Assembly (NCBI GenBank): GCA_050249535.1
Contig: JBFWQI010000001.1
Location: 186,001 to 250,000 of the forward strand
DNA length: 64,000 nucleotides
DNA from: JADJXM01 sp937967285
GTDB taxonomy: Bacteria > Acidobacteriota > Blastocatellia > RBC074
Direction of reading: 5' to 3'
Shown here: piece by piece, positions 1-12,186 of the stretch
Position numbering within the stretch: the first letter of the stretch is position 1
Layout: every line of letters starts with the position of its first letter
Program-made: the position numbers and the translations under genes
The notes under the pieces: generated by a model
The model's input: only the letters and a program-made list of their open reading frames with translations
Databases searched by the model: none
What the model was told of the DNA's origin: nothing

Positions 1-252
1 ATCACCCCAATACCGGTTGACGGAGATGTCGAACGATGCGCCGTCGACGATCAGCATCTCTTCGAGTTTCGAGAGCAGGGCGGCCCGTCCGGCCGGAGGG
101 TTGACGGCGGCCATCAGCAGCGCGTGGTAGCGCCGCGTGTTGAGCCCCGTAATCGTCGAGGAGGCGTAACCTCCCAGACTGTTGGTTTCAAGCCACTCGA
201 GATCTTTCGCGATCTCCAGATTTTCGCACGCACCGGCATCGTACTCGATCAT
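1..252 (-). CDS. Glycogen debranching enzyme, N-terminal fragment (cut by window edge)
   Basis: Reading leftward from the ATG at 252 the frame is open for 84 codons to the window edge. The translation carries the N-terminal signature of bacterial/archaeal-type debranching enzymes (amylo-alpha-1,6-glucosidase family): EWLETNSLGGY near residue 19, then TGLNTRRYHALL, PPAGR and LLSKLEEM. The family trims branch points of glycogen or related glucans in the cytoplasm. The start is preceded on the coding strand by a GGGGGTGAGAG purine stretch. It is the last gene of the rpiB-gnd-zwf set, placing storage-glucan breakdown next to the pentose phosphate pathway. The catalytic GH-like C-terminal domain is outside the window, so activity cannot be judged. 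Confidence 0.85.
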   Translation of the reverse strand, partial: MIEYDAGACENLEIAKDLEWLETNSLGGYASSTITGLNTRRYHALLMAAVNPPAGRAALLSKLEEMLIVDGASFDISVNRYWGD

Positions 253-266
253 CTCTCACCCCCGAA

Positions 267-386
267 AAAGTAGCAGGCAGCAGGGAGTAGGCAGTATTTA
301 AGAAAAAACAAGCAGGTTTTTAATCGGATATAACGATCAGAAAAACGGGTTATATCTGAACACTGCCTGCCGCCAACTACCTATTC
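267..386. repeat. Period-7 repeat hairpin, site A (GGCAGYA type)
   Basis: Left arm 269-296 is four imperfect 7-mers (AGTAGCA, GGCAGCA, GGGAGTA, GGCAGTA); right arm 362-386 is the imperfect complement (ACTGCCT, GCCGCCA, ACTACCT). Between them lies a second inverted repeat, GATATAAC (327-334) and GTTATATC (349-356). It fills the gap between zwf and the debranching gene. Same period and architecture as sites B to E, but a different 7-mer. Confidence 0.7.
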
Positions 387-406
387 TATGATCCGGGGGC
401 GCCGGT

Positions 407-1927
407 TTATTCCTCGATCTTCCACCATTCCTGGCCGTCGCGGGTGAGCAGTTCATCGGCCTCTTTGGGGCCCCAGGTTCCCGCCGCATAATTCGGGAAA
501 GCGCGCGGAGGAAGAGCCTTCCAGACGTCCAGTACCGGTTCGATGACGCACCAGCCCGCTTCGACCATATCGGCCCGCTGGAAGAGCGTTGCGTCGCCGA
601 TCATGCAGTCGTAGAGCAGCCTTTCATATCCCGTGCTGGGAGTGCTGCCGAAATAGTCCATGTAACTGAAGTCCATCTCGACCGCGCCGACACGCATGAT
701 CGGCCCGGGAATCTTGGCGCCAAACCGCAGCGAGATGCCTTCATTCGGCTGGATTCTGATCGCCAGGCGGTTGGTTCGGAGCCTGTCGACGGGCGTGTCG
801 CGGAAGAGCAGCAGCGGCGGGCGCTTGAACTGGATCGAGATCTCCGTCACCCGTTTCGGCAGGCGCTTGCCGGTTCGCAGATAGAACGGGACGCCCGCCC
901 AGCGCCAGTTCTCGATACCGAGCTTCATTGCGACGAATGTTTCGGTGTTCGAGTTCGGATCCACCTGGGCTTCGGCACGGTATTCCGGCACGGGCTCGCC
1001 GTTCATGCTTCCGCTGCCGTATTGCCCGCGGACCGTCCGCGTCAGAACATCCTCGGGATTGATCGGCGACATCGCCTGGAGCACCTTGGCCTGCTCGTCG
1101 CGAACTGCATTCGCGTCGAAAGAGATCGGCGGCTCCATCGATGTCAGCGAGACGAGCTGGAACAGATGGTTCGGAACCATGTCCCGCAACGCGCCGGATG
1201 TGTCGTAGTATCCGCCCCGTTTCTCGACGCCGACCGTCTCGGCCGCGGTTATCTGCACGCTGTCGATGTAACGCCGGTTCCAGATCGGCTCGAAGATCGC
1301 GTTTCCGAATCGAAATACCAGCAGATTCTGAACAGTCTCCTTGCCGAGGTAATGATCGATCCGGTAGATCTGCCGTTCGTCGATCACGGTCCGGATAGTG
1401 GCGTTGAGCGACCTTGCCGATTCGAGGTCCGTGCCGAAAGGCTTCTCGATGATTACACGCCGAAACTGCCCGTTGACCTCCTTCGTCAATTCGATACCGC
1501 CGAGATGCTCGATCACGGGACCGAAAAATGACGGAGCGGTGGCGAGATAGAAGAAATAATTCCCCCTCGTGCCGTGCTCTGCGTCGACTGCAGCCAGCTG
1601 ATCGCCGATGTTGCGATACGTCTGGACATCATTGAGATCGCCGCCGACATAATAGATGCGTTTCAGGAACCATTCCCAGATGCCGTCCTCGACCTCGCTC
1701 GTCGCATACGTGCGGATCTCCTGCGACAGCTGGTCGCGCCAGGCCTCGCTGGTCATCTCTGTCCGCGACGTGCCCACAATCGCAAATTGATCCGGCAGAA
1801 GTCTGCTTTTGACCAGATTGTAAAGCGCCGGAATGAGCTTCCGTTTGGTCAGATCTCCGGTCGCACCGAAGATCACCATCACGCACGGAGGGGCCGGGTT
1901 TCCCGGCGTTAATTCCTGTTCGGACAT
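407..1927 (-). CDS. zwf: Glucose-6-phosphate 1-dehydrogenase
   Basis: 506 aa, normal length for the family. It oxidises glucose 6-phosphate to 6-phosphogluconolactone with reduction of NADP+, the entry step of the oxidative pentose phosphate pathway, in the cytoplasm. The dinucleotide-binding motif GATGDLTKRK is at 21-30, EKPFGTD at 161-167, and the substrate/catalytic motif RIDHYLGKE at 189-197 with the conserved Asp-His pair. The ATG at 1927 is preceded by GAGG on the coding strand. It follows gnd in the same direction, separated by the period-7 hairpin of site B. 6-phosphogluconolactonase, the usual partner, is not in the window. Confidence 0.97.
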   Translation of the reverse strand: MSEQELTPGNPAPPCVMVIFGATGDLTKRKLIPALYNLVKSRLLPDQFAIVGTSRTEMTSEAWRDQLSQEIRTYATSEVEDGIWEWFLKRIYYVGGDLNDVQTYRNIGDQLAAVDAEHGTRGNYFFYLATAPSFFGPVIEHLGGIELTKEVNGQFRRVIIEKPFGTDLESARSLNATIRTVIDERQIYRIDHYLGKETVQNLLVFRFGNAIFEPIWNRRYIDSVQITAAETVGVEKRGGYYDTSGALRDMVPNHLFQLVSLTSMEPPISFDANAVRDEQAKVLQAMSPINPEDVLTRTVRGQYGSGSMNGEPVPEYRAEAQVDPNSNTETFVAMKLGIENWRWAGVPFYLRTGKRLPKRVTEISIQFKRPPLLLFRDTPVDRLRTNRLAIRIQPNEGISLRFGAKIPGPIMRVGAVEMDFSYMDYFGSTPSTGYERLLYDCMIGDATLFQRADMVEAGWCVIEPVLDVWKALPPRAFPNYAAGTWGPKEADELLTRDGQEWWKIEE

Positions 1928-1934
1928 GTTTGAA

Positions 1935-2005
<71 letters not shown>

Positions 2006-2007
2006 GA

Positions 2008-3003
2008 TTATCCTCCTGCCGGCCTCTCTACGTGGCCGCCGAATTTATGGCGCATGGCCGAGAGGACCTTTTCGGCATAGGTATGTTCCTGACGGGATCT
2101 GAAACGGGTGAAGAGCGAGGCTGCCAGGACATCGGCCGGCACGGCCTCCTCGATCGCCGCCTGGATGGTCCAGCGGCCTTCGCCGGAGTCCTGGACGAAG
2201 CCAGAATAGTTCGAGAGGCTCGGATTTTCGAGCAGCGCCATGGCCGTCAGGTCGAGCAGCCACGATCCGACGACACTGCCTCGCCGCCACACCTCCGCGA
2301 TATCGGCCAGGTTCAGTTCGAACCGGTGTTCCTCGGGCAACTCGGTCGAGACGGCATTGCGCATGATGTCGAAACCCTCGGCATAGGCCTGCATGAGCCC
2401 ATATTCGATGCCGTTATGGACCATCTTGACGAAATGGCCTGAGCCCGAGGGGCCGCAGTAGAGGTATCCGTCCTCGGCAGTTCTGCTGAAATCGGCTGGT
2501 GCGGATTCGCGCCCCGGAGTGCGTTCTATTTCGCCGCGTCCCGGGCTGAGGGTTTTGAAGATCGGCTGGAGGTGGTCGAAGACCTCTTTCTCGCCTCCGA
2601 TCATCAGACAATAACCGCGTTCGGCGCCCCAGATGCCCCCGCTCGTGCCGACGTCGACGTAATGGATACCTTTCTCGCTCAATGCTTTCGCGCGCCTGAC
2701 GTCATCCTTGAAATGAGAGTTCCCGCCGTCGATCACGATATCGCCGCCGGACATGAAGACCGACAGCGTATCGACTGTCTGTTCGGTCGCCGCTCCGGCG
2801 GGCACCATGACCCAGATCGCCCGGGGCTTCTCCATCTTCTCGACCAGATCCTCGATCGTTCGCGCGGCGATCGCGCCCTCCGATTCGATCTGTTTGACGT
2901 TGTCCTGATTGAGATCGAAGACGAAGCACTGGTGCCCGTCACGCATCAGACGGCGCACCATGTTCGCTCCCATGCGCCCCAAACCTATCATTCCTAGCTG
3001 CAT
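2008..3003 (-). CDS. gnd: 6-phosphogluconate dehydrogenase, decarboxylating (short type)
   Basis: 331 aa, matching the short roughly 300-330 aa class rather than the 470-aa dimeric class. It converts 6-phosphogluconate to ribulose 5-phosphate and CO2. The Rossmann motif GLGRMGANMVRRL is at 7-19, IDGGNSHFKDD at 91-101, the GTSGGIWGAERG substrate loop at 119-130, and the catalytic KMVHNGIEYG stretch at 193-202. The start is supported by AGGAGATAACCG just upstream. Residues 154-180 form a charged insertion before the catalytic helix, common in this short class. Cofactor preference (NAD or NADP) cannot be decided from sequence here. Confidence 0.95.
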   Translation of the reverse strand: MQLGMIGLGRMGANMVRRLMRDGHQCFVFDLNQDNVKQIESEGAIAARTIEDLVEKMEKPRAIWVMVPAGAATEQTVDTLSVFMSGGDIVIDGGNSHFKDDVRRAKALSEKGIHYVDVGTSGGIWGAERGYCLMIGGEKEVFDHLQPIFKTLSPGRGEIERTPGRESAPADFSRTAEDGYLYCGPSGSGHFVKMVHNGIEYGLMQAYAEGFDIMRNAVSTELPEEHRFELNLADIAEVWRRGSVVGSWLLDLTAMALLENPSLSNYSGFVQDSGEGRWTIQAAIEEAVPADVLAASLFTRFRSRQEHTYAEKVLSAMRHKFGGHVERPAGG

Positions 3004-3054
3004 CGGTTATCTCCTGAAAAAATTGATTGCGGTTGTTCAAGGTCGAAATGAGAT

Positions 3055-3501
3055 TCAGTATTTGTCTTCAAGCGATTTTACTTTGTCCAGTCGTTTCTGA
3101 TGGCGCTCATCGTGTGAGAAGCGTGCCGAGAGAAAGGCCCTGACCAGTTCGCGAGCGGTCTCGATGCCGATGATCCTGCCGCCGAGTACCAGCACGTTCA
3201 TATCGTCGTGCTCAACGCCCTGGTGAGCCGAATAAGTGTCGTGCGTCAGGCCGGCGCGAATGCCGGACATCTTGTTTGCGGCGATCGACGCCCCGACGCC
3301 GCTGCCGCATATCAATATTCCTCGCTCAGCCTTGCCCTCGAGGACCGCCTTGCCGACCGCTTCCGCGTAATCCGGGTAATCGACCGAGGCCGTCCCATGC
3401 GTGCCCAGGTCCGACACCTCATGCCCGAGATCGTTCAGATACGGGATAAGCGCCTGTTTAAGATCATATCCAGCATGATCGGCCCCGATCGCCAGTCGCA
3501 T
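3055..3501 (-). CDS. rpiB: Ribose-5-phosphate isomerase B
   Basis: 148 aa, typical for RpiB. It interconverts ribulose 5-phosphate and ribose 5-phosphate, the step after gnd. The N-terminus has GADHAGYDLK (6-15) with the Asp-His pair; the catalytic Cys65 sits in ILICGSGVGAS; the later EHDDMN (97-102) corresponds to the conserved His-containing segment, and VLGGRIIG follows. The start has a strong GAGGAG Shine-Dalgarno. It is the first gene of the minus-strand carbon operon and lies directly behind the promoter at 3567-3595. A LacAB-type isomerase is the only near alternative; the neighbourhood favours RpiB. Confidence 0.95.
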   Translation of the reverse strand: MRLAIGADHAGYDLKQALIPYLNDLGHEVSDLGTHGTASVDYPDYAEAVGKAVLEGKAERGILICGSGVGASIAANKMSGIRAGLTHDTYSAHQGVEHDDMNVLVLGGRIIGIETARELVRAFLSARFSHDERHQKRLDKVKSLEDKY

Positions 3502-3566
3502 GATTGCTCCTCTTGCTTTTAAAAAATTAAAAAATCAGATCGAAATCGATCTCACGGCAGGTATGA

Positions 3567-3595
3567 AGTGTAGTCCTTGTCCGTTCGGGTGACAA
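3567..3595 (-). promoter_or_regulatory. Sigma-70-type promoter of the rpiB-gnd-zwf operon
   Basis: On the minus strand TTGTCA (3595-3590, 5 of 6 matches to the -35 consensus) is separated by exactly 17 bp from TACACT (3572-3567, 4 of 6 matches to the -10). Transcription would start near 3560, giving a leader of about 60 nt before the rpiB ATG. Confidence 0.6.
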
Positions 3596-3597
3596 GG
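3575..3597. promoter_or_regulatory. Inverted repeat overlapping the rpiB promoter (possible operator)
   Basis: CCTTGTC (3575-3581) and GACAAGG (3591-3597) are perfect 7-bp inverted halves with 9 bp between them. One half overlaps the -35 hexamer and the rest lies in the -35/-10 spacer, a position where a repressor would block polymerase. No regulator gene is adjacent. Confidence 0.4.
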
Positions 3598-3934
3598 AAT
3601 CGATACGATCGCTGCTCCAGATTACGCAGGGTTTTGGCAATAATCTGTTGACCGAACGCGAAATTCAGCTGGATGAGGGGATCCGGGTCGTCAATACGAT
3701 ATTAATAATGATGTGGTCGGCGTGCCATTGAATGTCTTGCAACTATTGTAGTTACAGGCAGTATTCGTTAATATCCTTAACATTACAGGCATTATTTTCC
3801 TGGTAAAAGGCACAGGATGGCTGTCATTACCAGCCTATAATCAGAGCAACAAACGGTACTTTTAGAAATCAAAATTCTGGTCAGCCCCGTGAGAAGAACC
3901 ATTTCTCATTGCACATTGATAAGGAAAAATCCGT
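3598..3934. other. AT-rich leader/promoter region upstream of the 3.9-22.5 kb operon
   Basis: No gene is supported here. The region holds two direct copies of TTACAGGCA (3752-3760 and 3783-3791, 31 bp apart, about three helical turns), a perfect TATAAT at 3836-3841 without a convincing -35 at the right distance, and a weak TGAGAA/TTCTCA stem (3890-3908). AAGGA at 3921-3925 is the ribosome binding site for the next gene. Confidence 0.45.
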
Positions 3935-6900
3935 ATGCTCGCCATGAGTGGAAAAAGGCTGAAAGCCGAATTGTGGCTTCCTGACCGCATCACCTCCATC
4001 AGGATAGGTCTTCTTTTCCTTGCAGTCATATCCGTTCTCCAGTCGGATCGTGCGATTGTGACCGGGGAAGCGACCACTGGCGGCTCCAGCGGGTTGAGTC
4101 GCTCCGGCGCTGCGACGATCACCGTTCAAAACGCGAACGACAGCGGGCCCGGCTCGCTTCGAGACGCTATCTCAGCCGCATCTCCCGGGGATACCATCAA
4201 CTTTTCATCAGGAGTGGTAAGCCTCGGCGCGATCAATCTGATCAGCGGTGAGTTGCTGATCAACAAGAACCTGAGGATCGAAGGACCCGGGCACGGATTG
4301 CTGGTTGTCCAACGAAGCGCTTCCGCTCCTGACTTCAGAATATTGAAGATCACCGGCGGAGCGGTTGTCACAATAGCCGGGCTCGATATTGCCAACGGGA
4401 GGGCGACTAATACTTCCTTACCTCAAGAGGACGATGGCGGTGGAATACAGATTATCAGCAGCGACCTGACGCTCAGCGGGTGCGTGATAAATGGAAACCA
4501 TGCAACAGGAAGCGGGGGAGGCATCGATCTCATCGGCGGATTGCTGACCATCTCGGGATGTACAATTAACGACAATACTGCTGATACCGGCGGCGGCATT
4601 AATGTCTATTTCGGTGCTGTTCTGGCTCTCGATTCCTGCACTATCAATGCCAACAGAGCGCAAAATGCATCCGCGATAGAGGTTGAGAACTCTGATGTCT
4701 ACCTTACCAATGCGACTATCAGCGGCAACCTGACGCTGACCGGCGGCGGCGCAATAAATAATTACGCGGCGACGGGGCAAAACTCAAAATTGGCATTTAA
4801 CAACTGCACGGTCGTTTTTAATAAAAACTGGGGGGCGCTGGCCAAAGCTGATCCCGGCGGGCTGGCCGAGATCATTCTGTCCAGTTCGATTTTCGAGGAC
4901 AATGGACAGAATTTCCAGACGAGCGGCTCCGGCGCATTTCTTACGAATATCTGCTGCAATTTTGACAGCGACGGTACGAGCGGTTTCGTTAACGGTGCGC
5001 AGGGCGGATTTGTGGGCAGCGCCAGTTCGCCCATTTCGGCTTTACTTGGTTCGCTGGCAGACAATGGGGGACTGACGAAAACGCATGCCCTGCGCTGGGG
5101 CAGTCCGGCGCTCGATGTCGGAGCGACCATCGGCGGGCCGGTTGTCGATCAGCGTGATAATTCGAGATTCGGGCCGGAAGCCGACGGCGACGGCGACGGA
5201 TTCGGCGCAGCCGACATCGGCGCATTCGAGGTGCAGAAGTATATTGTCAATAATGAGATGGATTCAGGGCCCGGATCCCTCCGCCAGGCAATCACTGACA
5301 ACAACAATTACGGCGGTGGACTGATTGCGTTCGATATATCCGGAGCCGGGGTTCATTCGATTGCTCCCCTGACGCCGTTACCCGTTGTTACAAGAACCGT
5401 GACGATTGACGGTTATTCTCAGCCCGGCGCCATGCCGAAAACGAGTTTTCCTTTCACCGGCACCGTCATCAATATTGAATTGAGTGGCGCGAATCTGGCG
5501 CAGGGTGAAGGGCTTGAATTGCAGGCAGCATACAGCGTAATCAGAGGCCTCGCCATCAATGGGTTCACCAACGGGATCATGCTTCGCGGAAGCAATGCGT
5601 CATTCAACAGTATTCTGGGTAATTTCATCGGCACGCATACGACGGGCAAAATAGCTGTGCCGAATACATTCTCAGGCGTCAACATTCTGGAAGGTGCCGC
5701 AGGTAATCGTGTCGGTACAGAGGCGTTTGCCGACCATAATCTGATCAGCGGAAACCTTGGAGCCGGGATAATAGTTCAATCGCCGGGCACGACTTCGAAC
5801 ACTATCGTCAGGAATTCGATCGGTCTGACTGTCGGAGGCGGCACTACGCTGGGGAACAAGGCCGGGCCGGGCATAAATCCCGGGTTCGGCATACTGATAG
5901 GTTTCGGTGCCAATCAGACCACGATCAGGCAGAACTTCATTTCCTACAATGAAGCCGCCGGCATCGCTGTATATTCGGACAGTACGGCTCCGCAGCCGAA
6001 AGGCAACAAGATCTTCGATAACAACAGGATCCATTCAAATGGCGGTTTAGGAATAGATCTCGGATTTGATGGGGTTACTCAGAACGATTCGGACGACTCG
6101 GACAGCGGGCCGAACGATCTTCAAAATTTTCCGGTTCTTGATCCGATCACTACGCCGGGAACAATCACCGGCACTCTCACCAGCATTCCCGGTAAAACCT
6201 ATCGAATCGAGCTTTTTTCCAGCTCGAAATGCGACAGTTCGGGATATGGAGAGGGCGAAGAGCCGGTGTCGGCAATCACTGCCGTTAACACCGACCCACA
6301 GGGCAAATTAACCTTCAGTTTCGGATACACACCGCCTTCGACAAGGCCATACATCACTGCGACCGCAACGAATAATGATACCGATGAAACATCAGAGTTT
6401 TCGGCGTGTGTATATATTTCTCCGACTCTGACGCTGGTCAATAATGTAAATAACGACAATGGCGGGACGCTGACGGCAGGTGATTTTCCTGTCGCCATCG
6501 ACGGAAGCCCGGTTTCATGGGGAGTATCAATACCGGTCAGTGAGGGATCTCATACTGCCAGTCAAACGACAAAAAGTGGCTACAATGCCTCAACCTGGGG
6601 TGGAGACTGCGCAGCCGACGGAACGATCACCTTGGCGCCGGGCGAGAACAAGACCTGTACGATCACCAACGACGATATCGCGCCGTCACTGACGCTGGTC
6701 AAACAGGTGGTAAACAACAACGGCGGCACTGCACTCACGACGGATTTCATCCTGAGTGCCGCAGGCCCCACGCCGATCTCAGGCGCCGGCAATGCTGCCA
6801 GCGATGCGAGCTTCAAGGCGGGAGTCTACGCATTGTCCGAGACCAACCTGCCGGGATATGTGGCCAGCGGCTGGTTATGCACCGGCGGAGTGCTGACAGG

Positions 6901-8185
6901 CTCAGACCTCACGCTGGGAGTGGGCGAGTCGGCGGTCTGCGTAATTGCCAACGATGATATTCCTGCCCAACTGACACTGATCAAATCAGTAATTAATGAC
7001 AATGGCGGGACGCTGACGGCCAATGATTTCCCTGTCTTTATCGACGGCAATCCGGTTTCGTGGGGAGTCACATTCAATCTCAATGCAGGAGTATATTCGG
7101 CGAGTGAGACCACCAGCTCCGGCTATACTGCTTCGCCCTGGGGGGGAGACTGCGCTGCTGACGGGACGGTCGTCCTTGCGCCGGGCGACAGCAAGATCTG
7201 CAGGATTACCAATGACGATATCCCTCTGACCCCTCCAACAATCACCGGGATGGTCGTCTTTGATAATCTGATCATCGCAAGCGGGACAGGTTATGTCGAT
7301 CCGGTGCAGGTGCTGATCGACGGCGTCGGGTTTTACGACCCGGCGAAGGTGGAGAGTCAGGGGACCGTGATCAGGCAGGCCGGACTGCTTTCGGACGGAC
7401 GAACGATCCTTCAGGCAACGCCGGCGGGCAAGCCGGTCACCATAGAGATCGTCAACAGCGGCGGTTCGAGAACTGCATATACATACACGCGCAGCCGCAC
7501 GTTTACCCCATCGGATGGGGTGAGCCGCAAGCCTCGCGTGCCGCCGATCCAGTTGACCAGTGTAGTCTTCGACGACATAGCCAAAACAGTAGAGATTACA
7601 GGCCTGCTGACAGGGCTGGCGCCGAATACCGTTTACACGATCTATATTCTCTACACGCCCTCGGGTGACGACGGCTCTGAGACGAAGAGCTGTCAGGATG
7701 CGGCAAATTTAGAGAAGACCATCGTTCTCGAGGCATTCACAATCAGGACGGACGAACGAGGTAATGCCAAATTCAACCGGAAATATCCGGTCGAAAAAGG
7801 GAAGGGCTTCATCAATGCGATCGCGATTCCGGCCACAGGTAACCAGGTTCCCGTGACCTCGAACTGCCTCGGTGCGGCTCCGCCTCCCGGTCCGGCGATC
7901 TTCGAGATCAGGCTTGACCTGCAATCCGGCCAGCAGAGCGACGATCGGATGATCATCATCGGGTTCGGATTCAACGAACCCAGGGTCTTCATCAATGATA
8001 TTCCGTTTGTCGAAAATCCGATGCCTGAAACCCATCAGAATATTATCGGGCAGCAACTGGAGCTGAAGGGGAGTCTGGAAGGCGGCCTGAGAATCCGGGA
8101 CCTGATTAAACCCGGAGCGACGGTGCGAATCAGGGTCACGAACGGCAACGGAGGCTCGACCCAGTACTTTTTCAGGTATCGATAA
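3935..8185 (+). CDS. Large secreted beta-helix surface protein
   Basis: 1416 aa. After a hydrophobic N-terminal export segment (about 22-40) there are two right-handed beta-helix (pectate-lyase-like) blocks, each opened by a DSGPGSLR motif (ITVQNANDSGPGSLRDAI near 66; YIVNNEMDSGPGSLRQAI near 435), a hallmark of CSLREA/choice-of-anchor-Q type surface proteins. From about residue 829 come three tandem prealbumin-like repeats of roughly 90 aa, each ending in TITNDD or a variant, followed by two TIG/IPT-like segments and a FRYR C-terminus. No catalytic residues are recognisable; adhesion or a matrix role is likely. AAGGA 9 bp upstream supports this start. It is the first gene of a six-gene run; the next begins 29 bp downstream. 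Confidence 0.8.
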   Translation: MLAMSGKRLKAELWLPDRITSIRIGLLFLAVISVLQSDRAIVTGEATTGGSSGLSRSGAATITVQNANDSGPGSLRDAISAASPGDTINFSSGVVSLGAINLISGELLINKNLRIEGPGHGLLVVQRSASAPDFRILKITGGAVVTIAGLDIANGRATNTSLPQEDDGGGIQIISSDLTLSGCVINGNHATGSGGGIDLIGGLLTISGCTINDNTADTGGGINVYFGAVLALDSCTINANRAQNASAIEVENSDVYLTNATISGNLTLTGGGAINNYAATGQNSKLAFNNCTVVFNKNWGALAKADPGGLAEIILSSSIFEDNGQNFQTSGSGAFLTNICCNFDSDGTSGFVNGAQGGFVGSASSPISALLGSLADNGGLTKTHALRWGSPALDVGATIGGPVVDQRDNSRFGPEADGDGDGFGAADIGAFEVQKYIVNNEMDSGPGSLRQAITDNNNYGGGLIAFDISGAGVHSIAPLTPLPVVTRTVTIDGYSQPGAMPKTSFPFTGTVINIELSGANLAQGEGLELQAAYSVIRGLAINGFTNGIMLRGSNASFNSILGNFIGTHTTGKIAVPNTFSGVNILEGAAGNRVGTEAFADHNLISGNLGAGIIVQSPGTTSNTIVRNSIGLTVGGGTTLGNKAGPGINPGFGILIGFGANQTTIRQNFISYNEAAGIAVYSDSTAPQPKGNKIFDNNRIHSNGGLGIDLGFDGVTQNDSDDSDSGPNDLQNFPVLDPITTPGTITGTLTSIPGKTYRIELFSSSKCDSSGYGEGEEPVSAITAVNTDPQGKLTFSFGYTPPSTRPYITATATNNDTDETSEFSACVYISPTLTLVNNVNNDNGGTLTAGDFPVAIDGSPVSWGVSIPVSEGSHTASQTTKSGYNASTWGGDCAADGTITLAPGENKTCTITNDDIAPSLTLVKQVVNNNGGTALTTDFILSAAGPTPISGAGNAASDASFKAGVYALSETNLPGYVASGWLCTGGVLTGSDLTLGVGESAVCVIANDDIPAQLTLIKSVINDNGGTLTANDFPVFIDGNPVSWGVTFNLNAGVYSASETTSSGYTASPWGGDCAADGTVVLAPGDSKICRITNDDIPLTPPTITGMVVFDNLIIASGTGYVDPVQVLIDGVGFYDPAKVESQGTVIRQAGLLSDGRTILQATPAGKPVTIEIVNSGGSRTAYTYTRSRTFTPSDGVSRKPRVPPIQLTSVVFDDIAKTVEITGLLTGLAPNTVYTIYILYTPSGDDGSETKSCQDAANLEKTIVLEAFTIRTDERGNAKFNRKYPVEKGKGFINAIAIPATGNQVPVTSNCLGAAPPPGPAIFEIRLDLQSGQQSDDRMIIIGFGFNEPRVFINDIPFVENPMPETHQNIIGQQLELKGSLEGGLRIRDLIKPGATVRIRVTNGNGGSTQYFFRYR
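6421..7225 (+). repeat. Three tandem ~270-bp prealbumin-like repeats inside the surface gene
   Basis: Units begin near 6421, 6685 and 6966. The first and third are closely similar at DNA and protein level (both have NDNGGTLTAxDFPV, PVSWGV and WGGDCAADGT); the middle unit is more diverged. This suggests an old triplication with later homogenisation of units one and three. Confidence 0.75.
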
Positions 8186-8199
8186 TCGAACATTATCGA
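8179..8199 (+). promoter_or_regulatory. Intercistronic hairpin between surface protein and TonB receptor genes
   Basis: TCGATAAT (8179-8186) and ATTATCGA (8192-8199) form a perfect 8-bp stem with a 5-nt loop, beginning at the stop codon of the preceding gene. There is no U tract, so it is more likely an mRNA-processing or attenuating stem than a full terminator. Confidence 0.4.
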
Positions 8200-8214
8200 C
8201 CCCGGAGCGGACGG

Positions 8215-12153
<3,939 letters not shown>

Positions 12154-12186
12154 TTTCATATTCCAGACGGCAATAATCTGATCCGA

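Noticed and set aside
3836..3841. TATAAT as a firm promoter for the surface-protein operon
   Set aside because: No acceptable -35 hexamer lies 16-18 bp upstream and there is no extended -10; it is kept only as a note in the intergenic entry.
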